Shown: one piece after another, positions 43,741 through 52,105 of the stretch
Position numbering within the stretch: the first letter of the stretch is position 1
Layout: each line of letters opens with the position of its first letter
Assembly: GCF_009909195.1 (NCBI RefSeq)
Contig: NZ_JAAAMU010000005.1
Span: 434,001 to 498,000 of the forward strand
DNA from: Paenibacillus sacheonensis
GTDB taxonomy: Bacteria; Bacillota; Bacilli; Paenibacillales; Paenibacillaceae
Reading direction: 5' to 3'
Length of the DNA stretch: 64,000 nt
Translations under genes and position numbers: made by a program
The notes under the pieces: generated by a model
The model's database searches: none
What the model was told of the DNA's origin: nothing
The model's input: only the letters and a program-made list of their open reading frames with translations

Positions 43741-45081
43741 TCAGCTGTGAACGTTCCCTTGCTTAGCTTGATCCAAACCGCGGTTAAGCGCAGGGCGACC
43801 AATCGAGAAGTATATAAAATCCGATCGGTCCAACTGCGATGACTTATACATATTGCGTCCATCGATGAGAACCGGCTGCTTCATGACCTGCTGAAGCCTT
43901 GCCAAATCATAGCCGCCAAACTCCGGCCAATCCGTCAGCAAGCAGATCGCCTCGGCTTCGCAGGCCGCATCCAACGCATCCTTGCACCATACAACCCGTT
44001 CATGGTCGTAGTGCTTACGGAAGTTAGGAAGCGCTAATGGATCGCAAGCTCGGACGGCGGCCCCCAACGCAATCAGTTCCCGTATGACATCGATGGCAGG
44101 CGAATTCCAAATTTCATCCGTATTCGGCTTAAAGGCAAGACCCCAAACGGCGATCGTTCGACCTTGCAGCTGGCCGAACAGCTGTACAAGCTTTTGGACG
44201 ATAATGCGGCGCTGCTCGCGGTTAACGTCTATAACGGACTTCAGCAATTTGGATTCATAGTTCACGCTGCCTGCGATTTGAATGAGCGCCTGCGTGTCAT
44301 TCGTAAAGCAGGATCCGCCATAACCGATTCCGGCTTGGAGGCATGAAGGGCCGATCCGATGATCATAGCCCATGCCCTCCGCTACTTGGGTCACATCGGC
44401 TCCGACCTTCTCGCAGACATTAGCGATTTCGTTAATGAAGGAGATCTTCGTTGCTAGGAAGGCATTCGAAGCGTACTTCATCATCTCGGCACTGCGAATG
44501 TCGGTGATGATGATGTTGCTCGTCAAGGGACGATGAAGGTCAATAATGTCTTCCACCGATTCTGGGCGGTCCGTTCCAATGACTATACGATCCGGATAAA
44601 GCATGTCGCGAATTGCCGACCCCTCGCGCAAAAACTCCGGCATCGAAACCACGATAGAGACTTCATCCGTAAGCGACGACAGCATAGACTGCAGCTTATG
44701 GTTGGTACCGACCGGAACCGTGGTTTTCGTGATTATCGTCTTGGGACCATTCATGCACAGGGCGATATCGCCGACTGCCTGCTCCATGTCACTCAGGTTC
44801 GTCTCGCCATCCGCCAAAGACGGCGTACCGACGGCAAGAATGATGATCTCCGACATCCGGACGGCCATCTCTAGATGGGTCGTAAAAGAGAGCGTTCCAG
44901 TCTGCATATTCCTGATGACTAGCTCTTGAAGCACCGGTTCATGGATGGGAATCTCACCTTGAAGCAGCCTCGCAATCTTCCTTTCATCCTTGTCTACGCA
45001 AATGACCTCATGGGACAGTGCCGCATAGCTCGCGCCCGTTACCAGTCCGACAAAGCCGCATCCAATTACGGCGATCCTCAT
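43741..45081 (-). CDS. UDP-glucose 6-dehydrogenase paralogue with altered active site
   Basis: 446 residues, full-length UDP-glucose/GDP-mannose dehydrogenase fold with NAD loop GCGFVGLVTG. The catalytic Cys is kept in GYGGSCFTND, but the following Pro-Lys is Thr-Asn, so the conserved Lys next to the catalytic Asp is lost. The later DDVRDSP motif reads DEIWNSP, losing the conserved Arg. The active paralogue in this window (55392) has intact motifs. This copy may have changed substrate or be inactive (inference). GGGAGCGTAGAGA precedes the start. Confidence 0.85.
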   Translation of the reverse strand: MRIAVIGCGFVGLVTGASYAALSHEVICVDKDERKIARLLQGEIPIHEPVLQELVIRNMQTGTLSFTTHLEMAVRMSEIIILAVGTPSLADGETNLSDMEQAVGDIALCMNGPKTIITKTTVPVGTNHKLQSMLSSLTDEVSIVVSMPEFLREGSAIRDMLYPDRIVIGTDRPESVEDIIDLHRPLTSNIIITDIRSAEMMKYASNAFLATKISFINEIANVCEKVGADVTQVAEGMGYDHRIGPSCLQAGIGYGGSCFTNDTQALIQIAGSVNYESKLLKSVIDVNREQRRIIVQKLVQLFGQLQGRTIAVWGLAFKPNTDEIWNSPAIDVIRELIALGAAVRACDPLALPNFRKHYDHERVVWCKDALDAACEAEAICLLTDWPEFGGYDLARLQQVMKQPVLIDGRNMYKSSQLDRSDFIYFSIGRPALNRGLDQAKQGNVHS

Positions 45082-45172
45082 TCTCTACGCTCCCTTCCAA
45101 AGATCTGGTCCTGTCCGTACGCCGGTACGCCCTTTAGTCGATCGCCCTCGCACCTAAGTAAAGGTCGAATTC

Positions 45173-45189
45173 TGATACATATTGTATCA
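45173..45189 (-). promoter_or_regulatory. Extended -10/inverted repeat ahead of the altered ugd
   Basis: TGATACATATTGTATCA is a 7-bp inverted repeat with 3-bp spacer. On the minus strand it contains TGATACAAT (45181-45189), an extended -10. No good -35. The same 9-mer occurs ahead of the lasso operon. Confidence 0.4.
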
Positions 45190-45234
45190 TGAAAGACATA
45201 GATTTCCCTTACTTTGGTACACATGCTCTTCTGT

Positions 45235-46980
45235 TTATTTGAGCATGATCATTCCCTCGTAATGCACTTCCATATCAATGTTCCCGTCTTTCTCCCCTAC
45301 GGCCTGCAACTGCAATTGGCTGCCGTTCATGAGCGGCGGTTTAATCGCCAAGTCGCCGTCCGCGTCAGCAGCCAGGTTTGATTGGGTCAGTGATGCTCCA
45401 TCCCAATTAATCTTATACATTTCCGTTCGGCTGATTTTCCCTTGCTTGACCGATACGTACAGCACGCCGTCGGCTCCGGAGCCAAGTGAAAAAACATTCT
45501 CAAGCGGCGTCTCGTATCCTTCATCCACGATGGCGCTCGTCTGCGACTTGATCACTACGGTTTGCGTTCGTATAGGAACGGGCGTCTTTACGGAATCGCT
45601 TATTCCAATGTTCCCCTGCTCGTTGCCCGTAAAGGAATTGCCCGATATAAACCAGCCCGGCCCTGAACGCATCACGTAGATGCCATAACCTTTATTATTG
45701 TCGAAGATATTGTCCGTCAGCTTCAGATTCCCGATTTCCCCATCTACCCGCATGCCGTCTCCGAAGTTATCCGTGACGATATTTTGCGATACGATAATAT
45801 TCGAATCTTCGCGGAAGCTTGAAACTCGCATGCCGCCTTTCTTATTCCCAGTTAACGTATTGCCGGTGATGATTACATTGCTCGCCTGCTTGTCGGTCGC
45901 ATACTCCAAGTGAATGCCGTAATCGTCGGCCTGCTTAACGGTATTATTGGAGATGGTAATAAAGTCGCCGTCGATGATATAAATCCCCGAGTTTAATCCG
46001 ACATCCGGGTCATTCTGGACGCTGTTAATAATATTCCCGGTAATCAGAATATGGTTGGCCTCATCCTCGATATGAATCGCCTCGTATCTGGCCTTATCGA
46101 TAATATTGCCGATGATCGTAATATTGGAAGCGCCGGCGATGCCGATACCGAAGCCAGCTCCTTTGGATGTTCCTACTCCTTTGGGAACCGATATAAAATT
46201 TCCGGAAATAACGAAATTTTCTCCGGCTTCATTTACCGTACCAGGGTGATTCAGTTCGATTCCGTCTGAATAAATATCAATGAATTGATTGTTAAGCACC
46301 CGTACGTCCGTTAAGTCTTTGGCTTGTTTATTGGTAAGAATCCCGTAGCTCACCTTATTGAATTGATTGTCGCTAATCTGTACGTGTTTGATGCGCAGTG
46401 CATTCATGTTAATCGATTGATTGCTTTGTCCGCTGAATTTATTTCCCTGAATCCATACGTTTGAAGCGCCAGTGCTAAAGTCGATTCCGATTCCGCTGAC
46501 TTTACGTTTATTGGTAATCGCCAAGCCTTCGATGACGACGTCGTGCTGATTGGTGCCAATAACGAACACGGAATAATCCTTTTTGGAATCGTCTTTTATG
46601 ACCGCGGCATCTTTGCCAGAAATGCTGGTATTGGAGTAGAGATTGATATTTAGAGTCGTTCGATAGGTGCCGCGAGGGAAGAATACAATGCCTCCGCCGA
46701 GCTTTTTGGCTTTGTCCATCGCTTTCTGGATCGCTTTGGAATCATCTTTCTTTCCATCGCCTACAGCCCCGAATTCCTTGCTGACGACATTGATCACCTT
46801 CTCGGGATCATCTGGCGTATCCTTCAAATAGGTCCTAACGTTCTCTTGCGCATACTTTTCCGTACTTCGTGCATTCAACTCCATGGCTTCATTGTCTCCG
46901 ACAGAGTTTGCCGTCACAGCTATCGCAACTGTGAGCGTTACGATAACGATAATGCAGACGATATAAATTCCTTTCTTCAC
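45235..46980 (-). CDS. Membrane-anchored right-handed parallel beta-helix protein
   Basis: 581 residues starting at GTG 46980 with GGGAGTGTAAGCG. An N-terminal anchor (IYIVCIIVIVTLTVAIAVTA) is followed by a pectate-lyase-superfamily entry (KEFGAVGDGKKDDSKAIQKA) and many 20-25-residue coils with Asn ladders (ISNNTVKQADDYGIHLEYA, ITGNTLTGNKKGG). A C-terminal beta domain follows. Such proteins are lyases, hydrolases or C5-epimerases of polysaccharides, acting outside the cell. The context suggests modification or cleavage of the locus polymer; a link to the lasso peptide is not excluded. Confidence 0.85.
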   Translation of the reverse strand: MKKGIYIVCIIVIVTLTVAIAVTANSVGDNEAMELNARSTEKYAQENVRTYLKDTPDDPEKVINVVSKEFGAVGDGKKDDSKAIQKAMDKAKKLGGGIVFFPRGTYRTTLNINLYSNTSISGKDAAVIKDDSKKDYSVFVIGTNQHDVVIEGLAITNKRKVSGIGIDFSTGASNVWIQGNKFSGQSNQSINMNALRIKHVQISDNQFNKVSYGILTNKQAKDLTDVRVLNNQFIDIYSDGIELNHPGTVNEAGENFVISGNFISVPKGVGTSKGAGFGIGIAGASNITIIGNIIDKARYEAIHIEDEANHILITGNIINSVQNDPDVGLNSGIYIIDGDFITISNNTVKQADDYGIHLEYATDKQASNVIITGNTLTGNKKGGMRVSSFREDSNIIVSQNIVTDNFGDGMRVDGEIGNLKLTDNIFDNNKGYGIYVMRSGPGWFISGNSFTGNEQGNIGISDSVKTPVPIRTQTVVIKSQTSAIVDEGYETPLENVFSLGSGADGVLYVSVKQGKISRTEMYKINWDGASLTQSNLAADADGDLAIKPPLMNGSQLQLQAVGEKDGNIDMEVHYEGMIMLK

Positions 46981-47092
46981 CGCTTACACTCCCTATCCAA
47001 TACGCTTTAGTAACAGGCCTGCCATTCGCAGGCGTTGTACACTTTTTCACAAGCACCTCTCTGAGAAGTTTTGTTTTCCTGATCACGCGAGG

Positions 47093-48901
47093 CTATGCAT
47101 TCGCTCCCGACTGAAAAGCCAATAATTCACTGAACGTACCTTTCGCTTCTCTAGCTAGCTGCTGGTAGGCCCCCCGTTGAATGATACTTCCTCGATCCAG
47201 CACGATGACTTGATCCGCATTACGGATCGTCGATAGGCGATGAGCGATAACGATCAACGTCATTTTCTCCTTCAGTTGATCCAATGCTTGCTGAATTCGG
47301 GACTCATTCTCGTTATCCAGCGCGCTTGTCGCTTCATCAAGAACCAATATGGCAGGTTTGCGGAGAATCGCTCTGGCCAACACGATACGTTGACGTTCAC
47401 CGCCGGATAGGCGAATGCCGCGGTCGCCGATAATGGTATCCAGACCTTGCGGAAGCTTTCTGACGAATTCATCCGCAACCGCAAAAGCCAGCGCTTCCCA
47501 TAATTCCTCCGTCTTCGCGTCGGCTTTGACCAGCAGCAGGTTTTCTCTGATACTAGTATGGAACAAGAACGGGTCTTGCGAGACGTAACTCACGTCTCTT
47601 CTCATACTTGTCCGATTGGAGTCCGTTAACGCTACGCCATCAACAACCACTTCACCTTGCAATGGCTGAATAAGTCCGATTAACATATCGATTAAGGTGC
47701 TTTTACCCGCACCGGATTTTCCAACGATTGCAGTCATGCTCTTCGCGGGAATCTGCAAGCTGATATCGCGAAGCACATAAGGAGCCTGGGCATCTGAATG
47801 ATAGCGAAAGGAAACGTTACGACATTCAATGCTGCGAGAATCAGTCAAATCGACGTTGACGTTATCCTTGCTTTCGACGATTCCGGCCTCATAAGCTTCC
47901 TCGCATTCCTTTTGCAGATTCAACACGCTCTTGAAAGCCGGAAGAGAAGACATGATTTGTTCCAGGCTGGATTGAATATCCGTAAACCTTGGCCATAACC
48001 GACTAAATATAACGACGACAAGCATTAATTGCCCCGCGCCGACATGGAGGACCGAAATCGATAGATAGATACATAGTACGATCATAAAGGCAGATGCGAT
48101 TTTATAATAAGCTTGGCTGGTCGTCTGCATGCTGGAAAACCGGATTTGGTTATCTTCCATCTTCGTGCATAATTGTTGAAACCACGTGTAATGCGCTTGT
48201 TCAAGCTGATTGCTCTTGATATCCTTGATGCCGTTGAAGTGCTCCGTAATCCCGGAGAAATAACTCTGCGAGAGTTCTGTCGTCGCATCGCCCAGTGCGC
48301 TTGCCTGGCGAATAAACTTTCTGGCGAATAATGACAATGCCAGGCCCGCTGCGAGAACAAGAAGCGTCAATTTCATGGAAACCCAGCATGCGAACACGAT
48401 TTGAATCACGGTAAACAGCAGCGATGTCATCAGCCTCAGCGTCAATATCGTGCCTTGACTGACCCTAGCCAGTTCAGAGGTTAGAAGATGACTGATATCC
48501 GATCGCCTCTTGCGCAAGAAGAAGCTCCAATCAGCCTGCAATAACGTTTTGTAGATATCTGTCCGTAGATGTTTAATAAAGCCTTGATGCAGCTTCGTGC
48601 CCGAGACGGTTTGAGCCTTCTGCAGCAGCGACTGCCCGACGATTAGAAACAAGTACAGAAACAGAATAATAGGAAGCGCTCCCGATACCGGCAGCCGATG
48701 AAGAACGTCCGTTAGGGGCTCGAGCAAAGGAATTGCACCCGTTTGCAGCTTAAATATGCCGATCAAGCTCAGCATCGGTATAATCATATAGATGCTGATG
48801 CTCTCTAAGAAGCTGATCGCCACCATGCCAACTAGATACAGATAGAATGAACGCCCGGCATACGTTTGCATTTTTTTTAGGTAAAAACCTATCTGTACCA
48901 T
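47093..48901 (-). CDS. Lasso peptide ABC exporter (D)
   Basis: 602-residue half-transporter: six membrane helices in residues 1-320, then a nucleotide-binding domain with GKSGAGKSTLIDM, LSGGERQRIVLARAI and LVLDEATSALD. No peptidase domain. It is the last gene of the lasso operon and should export the mature peptide and give self-immunity, as McjD-type and PadeD-type transporters do. AAGGGGGG precedes the start; a 12-base gap follows the nucleotidyltransferase gene. The 112 bases after it separate the beta-helix gene. Confidence 0.9.
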   Translation of the reverse strand: MVQIGFYLKKMQTYAGRSFYLYLVGMVAISFLESISIYMIIPMLSLIGIFKLQTGAIPLLEPLTDVLHRLPVSGALPIILFLYLFLIVGQSLLQKAQTVSGTKLHQGFIKHLRTDIYKTLLQADWSFFLRKRRSDISHLLTSELARVSQGTILTLRLMTSLLFTVIQIVFACWVSMKLTLLVLAAGLALSLFARKFIRQASALGDATTELSQSYFSGITEHFNGIKDIKSNQLEQAHYTWFQQLCTKMEDNQIRFSSMQTTSQAYYKIASAFMIVLCIYLSISVLHVGAGQLMLVVVIFSRLWPRFTDIQSSLEQIMSSLPAFKSVLNLQKECEEAYEAGIVESKDNVNVDLTDSRSIECRNVSFRYHSDAQAPYVLRDISLQIPAKSMTAIVGKSGAGKSTLIDMLIGLIQPLQGEVVVDGVALTDSNRTSMRRDVSYVSQDPFLFHTSIRENLLLVKADAKTEELWEALAFAVADEFVRKLPQGLDTIIGDRGIRLSGGERQRIVLARAILRKPAILVLDEATSALDNENESRIQQALDQLKEKMTLIVIAHRLSTIRNADQVIVLDRGSIIQRGAYQQLAREAKGTFSELLAFQSGANA

Positions 48902-48913
48902 CGTAGTCCCCCC

Positions 48914-50104
48914 TTATGACGAAGCTGCTTGCTGCTTCACTCGCCGCCAAAACCACAATATGGGGCGCAGCGGAAAATATAACGCGTATAGCCTTTTGGG
49001 CAGCGGTAAGGTTTCGACATCTCTTTTGTTCGGATAGAGCAGACTAATGATGAACAGCATCTTTTGATTCATCGTGCACAGTTGAAATAAATAGCGACGA
49101 TAATACAAATCCAATTCACGCGGAACCGGGGAAAGCGTGATGCACTCCCGAATAAAAACCGTCGCTTTCTCGGCAAGTTTCCGCGGACGGTTCCCTTGCG
49201 CCAGTGGGATCAATTCGTCGGTTATCGGCGTTCCCAGCAATTGATTCGCCAGTATAATGGCTTGACCGGCAATCTGTAACGCACCATGCTTCTTTAACAA
49301 TTGATGCGCATGATTCCAATTCAGCTCTATTTGAAGCAGCCGGTCTATATCGATCAGCCATCGGATTCGAAACCATCCATGTCTGGCTCCATGCAAAATC
49401 AAAAATAAAAATAGATCTTCGTCACCAAGAAAAGCTACGGGACTGTTGTTAATGTCGCTTGTATTTCTCCGTTCCCATAATTCGTCAAATGAAGGCTCGG
49501 TCCTTCGATCGGAATTCAAACGCCAATGCAGCTCGACCTGGATGCGTGTGATCGGATGGGTATACGCCAAATGGTGGATCGTCCATTCCCGGTCATTGAG
49601 GATTTGATCCTCATCGTCATCCGGCACGTAACCCCTTGCCAGCAGCAGCTTCTCCGCTTGCTCGATCTGTTGATACGGAACCAGAATATCGAGATCTTTG
49701 CAGGTTCTTCGATTGATATCCCCGTATAAGCGCTGTGCCACTACCGGCCCCTTCAGCACTAACGAGCGGATATGATTCTCCTCGAAGCATTTGGATACCT
49801 CGACCATCTCGGCAGTGAAAAGGAGCATTTGAAACGTATTGTCGTTATATTCAGAGCGGAGAGCTTGGACAACCTCAGCTGGAATCGTCGATAATTGGAG
49901 TTTGCTTATATTCGCGTATACGGTCGGGTATGCCCGATGATGCTTCACTAGATGAACGAATTCAGTCCAGTTCAGACCCGGTACGTCCGTGAGTTCTTGC
50001 AAGGCTTGACGTGCAGCTGCATTGTATTCGATTCGGTTAAAGGATAGAAGGAGATTCAATTCGCTTGAGAAAGGCGGGACCTTGAGAATTGAGGTCTGGA
50101 TCAT
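48914..50104 (-). CDS. Lasso-cluster nucleotidyltransferase (N)
   Basis: 396 residues of the uncharacterised nucleotidyltransferase family (PF14907-like): VLKGPVVAQRLYGD, CKDLDILVPY (catalytic D-x-D) and VELHWRLNSD. Homologues occur in paeninodin/pseudomycoidin-type lasso clusters, where they act on the phosphorylated peptide; for pseudomycoidin, addition of sugar to the phosphate has been reported. Its start overlaps the B2 stop in ATGA. It ends 12 bases before the exporter gene. Confidence 0.87.
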   Translation of the reverse strand: MIQTSILKVPPFSSELNLLLSFNRIEYNAAARQALQELTDVPGLNWTEFVHLVKHHRAYPTVYANISKLQLSTIPAEVVQALRSEYNDNTFQMLLFTAEMVEVSKCFEENHIRSLVLKGPVVAQRLYGDINRRTCKDLDILVPYQQIEQAEKLLLARGYVPDDDEDQILNDREWTIHHLAYTHPITRIQVELHWRLNSDRRTEPSFDELWERRNTSDINNSPVAFLGDEDLFLFLILHGARHGWFRIRWLIDIDRLLQIELNWNHAHQLLKKHGALQIAGQAIILANQLLGTPITDELIPLAQGNRPRKLAEKATVFIRECITLSPVPRELDLYYRRYLFQLCTMNQKMLFIISLLYPNKRDVETLPLPKRLYALYFPLRPILWFWRRVKQQAASS

Positions 50105-50574
50105 CTTACTTGCTCCTTCTGCGTGGCTTCCAGCTCAAACGTCTTGCCAAACATGGCGACCACGGTATAATGTTTCATCTCATCCGCTCCCGTTAAATAG
50201 AGACGGCCGCTTCTGAGCCATGCATGAGCTTTCATGCCGGAAGCTCCCTTTGCCGTGCCCATATAGAGCGTCGATTCAATCTTTCTGCGGCCCAGCATCT
50301 TCATGCCGGCAATCGCCATAACTAGACATTGACTCGGCCACCAGGTATGCCGGCTCACCATATGAAGCGCGCGAGCAATCTTGATGAGCTCCGTTTCTCT
50401 TGCACCGTTAGGCCCGAATGAGGTTTCCACCTGCTGCTGCCCTAGCGCAGGAGCAATTCTTCGGAAGGGTAACGCTTTAAGAATGCTTGCCCATCCGATG
50501 TAAAAGAAGGCTTCAATCAGCAGTAAACGCATCTTCGGTTCCGCTCGAAAAAAGGTTTTCACTATCTTCCACAA
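50101..50574 (-). CDS. Lasso peptide leader peptidase B2 (transglutaminase-like)
   Basis: About 157 residues if started at TTG 50574, where an AAAGGG lies ten bases upstream; the open frame continues to 50685 overlapping B1, and GTG 50562 is a third option. The family N-terminus MRLLLIEAFFYIGWASI is present. Catalytic Cys is in WWPSQCLVMAIAGMKML and His in GMKAHAWLRSG. With B1 it removes the leader from the precursor. It overlaps the nucleotidyltransferase start by four bases. Confidence 0.85.
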   Translation of the reverse strand: MWKIVKTFFRAEPKMRLLLIEAFFYIGWASILKALPFRRIAPALGQQQVETSFGPNGARETELIKIARALHMVSRHTWWPSQCLVMAIAGMKMLGRRKIESTLYMGTAKGASGMKAHAWLRSGRLYLTGADEMKHYTVVAMFGKTFELEATQKEQVR

Positions 50575-50618
50575 GGCCAGACAGCCCTTTCCGTTAAAGT
50601 TCGTCCGAAGGAAGACGA

Positions 50619-50888
50619 CTACGCAGATTGAATTAATTGCTCCTTCATGAGCTGCTCCAGAAACGCAATCACCTGACTCTCGCACTCTTCAGGCGTGATC
50701 TCAAACTCGTTAAGCAGGGCATCTGTTAGTTCTTCCACGGTACTCGGGTTCTGCAATAAATCCCAAATCACCCCGCCTACTTGGCCCAGATTATAATATT
50801 TGCCTTGCTGGATGTTCATCATGACGATGTCCCCATCCATCTCGCTAACCAGATTCCCCTGCTGCCTTACGAACAATTGATTGGCCAC
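50619..50888 (-). CDS. Lasso peptide recognition protein B1 (PqqD-like RRE)
   Basis: 89 residues, GTG start. A PqqD-type winged domain: VSEMDGDIVMMNIQQGKYYNLGQ, GGVIWDLLQNPSTVEELTDAL, FEITPEECESQVIAFLEQL. It binds the leader and delivers it to B2. The start lies three bases after the kinase stop and has AGAAGGTGGG upstream. Short and standalone, as in Bacillota lasso clusters where B is split into B1 and B2. Confidence 0.92.
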   Translation of the reverse strand: MANQLFVRQQGNLVSEMDGDIVMMNIQQGKYYNLGQVGGVIWDLLQNPSTVEELTDALLNEFEITPEECESQVIAFLEQLMKEQLIQSA

Positions 50889-50891
50889 CGC

Positions 50892-51824
50892 TTAACCCAC
50901 CTTCTCTTTTCTAATCGATTGAACGATGTTGTCAGCCAAATAAAGAGCATCGCAACCCGTAAACGGCCGTTTGACCTGATGAATCGGGCAGTGACTGATT
51001 ACATGGGTAGAAGCCGTAAAATGAGCTTGCTCCTTCTTTAGCAGCGGAATCAACAAGTTACGATACGTGTGATTCAGCAGGAGCGGAAAACAAGATAGCC
51101 CTCTAACTTGTGTGATCGTCAACGATTTCTCCTGCACAGGAAGCAATTCAAACACGCCGCCCAAGGGGACTTCGACCGAACAATAATTGTTGGCGATCGG
51201 AACAGCAAGCTTGCTATCCGTGCCGTAGAGAGGGGCATAATCATCCGATTGCATGCCGAGCGCATGAAGGCTTTCCTGCCAGAGTTTCTGCTGCGGGTAG
51301 CCCGGCGTCACGGCAGGAGCCATGCCATTTCTTGAAGCCACCGCAATGACATCGTCGGTCATAAGCGAATATCCCTTGATAGCGAAAGCGGCCGCCAATG
51401 TCGATTTGCCAACCCCCGAATGACCTACGAATGCATAAGCCAAACCATCGATAACGACCGTACTCCCGTGCAGCGTAAGAAACCCTCTTTGCATTAATAT
51501 GACACCCATGCAGGTTCCAAGCAGATACATGCGAATGCTGCGTTCATCCGCTCCTTGAACCGGTGAAACGATAATCCTGCATCCGCTTTGGATACTGAAT
51601 ACAGCTAGGTCAGGCACGTGGAATAGTATGCCATCCTCATGCGCAGCATAAAACCGCTGATAGACGTCGGCGCGTGCCCAATCCGCTGACAGATCCGCCC
51701 TGCTGATCTCAACGTCAGCCCGATGATTCTGCTCTTGGCACCGAATAGTCTCCGGTAGAACGAATTCGCTTGTCAGCTTCAAACCAAATGCCTCGTAATA
51801 GGTATCTATCGTCGTCTGAGTCAT
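50892..51824 (-). CDS. HPr-kinase-like lasso peptide kinase (K)
   Basis: 310 residues. Walker A GHSGVGKST at 134-142 and a following acidic pair (TDD, 156-158) match the HPr kinase fold; the N-terminal 110 residues are a lasso-kinase-type extra domain. Homologue PadeK phosphorylates the C-terminal Ser of paeninodin, so the C-terminal Ser of the peptide encoded here is the likely target. AAAAGGAGAGAGCT precedes the ATG. The 107-base gap from the precursor gene carries a perfect hairpin. Confidence 0.9.
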   Translation of the reverse strand: MTQTTIDTYYEAFGLKLTSEFVLPETIRCQEQNHRADVEISRADLSADWARADVYQRFYAAHEDGILFHVPDLAVFSIQSGCRIIVSPVQGADERSIRMYLLGTCMGVILMQRGFLTLHGSTVVIDGLAYAFVGHSGVGKSTLAAAFAIKGYSLMTDDVIAVASRNGMAPAVTPGYPQQKLWQESLHALGMQSDDYAPLYGTDSKLAVPIANNYCSVEVPLGGVFELLPVQEKSLTITQVRGLSCFPLLLNHTYRNLLIPLLKKEQAHFTASTHVISHCPIHQVKRPFTGCDALYLADNIVQSIRKEKVG

Positions 51825-51865
51825 AGCTCTCTCCTTTTATGAGAGTGTCGCCGGTACGAATAGAA

Positions 51866-51899
51866 TGGCCCTTATACATAGACTATTGTATAAGGGCCA
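51866..51899 (-). other. 13-bp hairpin between lasso precursor and kinase genes
   Basis: TGGCCCTTATACA and TGTATAAGGGCCA pair perfectly around an 8-base loop. It is followed by ATTCTATTCG, not a T-run, so it is a stabilising or partial-termination stem rather than a classic terminator. It starts 32 bases after the precursor stop. Such stems often raise precursor mRNA over downstream genes in RiPP operons. Confidence 0.75.
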
Positions 51900-51931
51900 A
51901 GTCTATTGCATGGGTAATCTAAGTAAATGTA

Positions 51932-52075
51932 CTAGGAAACCGGAGGCGTATCAGTGATGTCTTTGTCGTCTGGAGTAACTTGGTCAACATATTTAACGCC
52001 TTTGCCTTCCAAAGTTTGACGAACTTCCAATGTTTCCAGAACCGGTTGCTGCCATGCTTTTTTCGCTTGTGCCAT
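51932..52075 (-). CDS. Lasso peptide precursor (A)
   Basis: 47 residues from ATG 52075 with a strong AGGAGGTGATATC site. Leader (1-22) MAQAKKAWQQPVLETLEVRQTL shows the Bacillota lasso leader pattern: Trp8-x-x-Pro11-x-Leu13, then Gln-Thr at 20-21 with Thr at the penultimate leader position. The 25-residue core begins EGKGVKYVD, so Glu1 and Asp9 would form a nine-residue macrolactam, and ends TPPVS with C-terminal Ser25. The core tail is rich in Asp and Pro. It sits between the cyclase and kinase genes and belongs to the paeninodin type. Confidence 0.9.
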   Translation of the reverse strand: MAQAKKAWQQPVLETLEVRQTLEGKGVKYVDQVTPDDKDITDTPPVS

Positions 52076-52105
52076 GATATCACCTCCTCTCAAGTAGAGA
52101 CCTAT

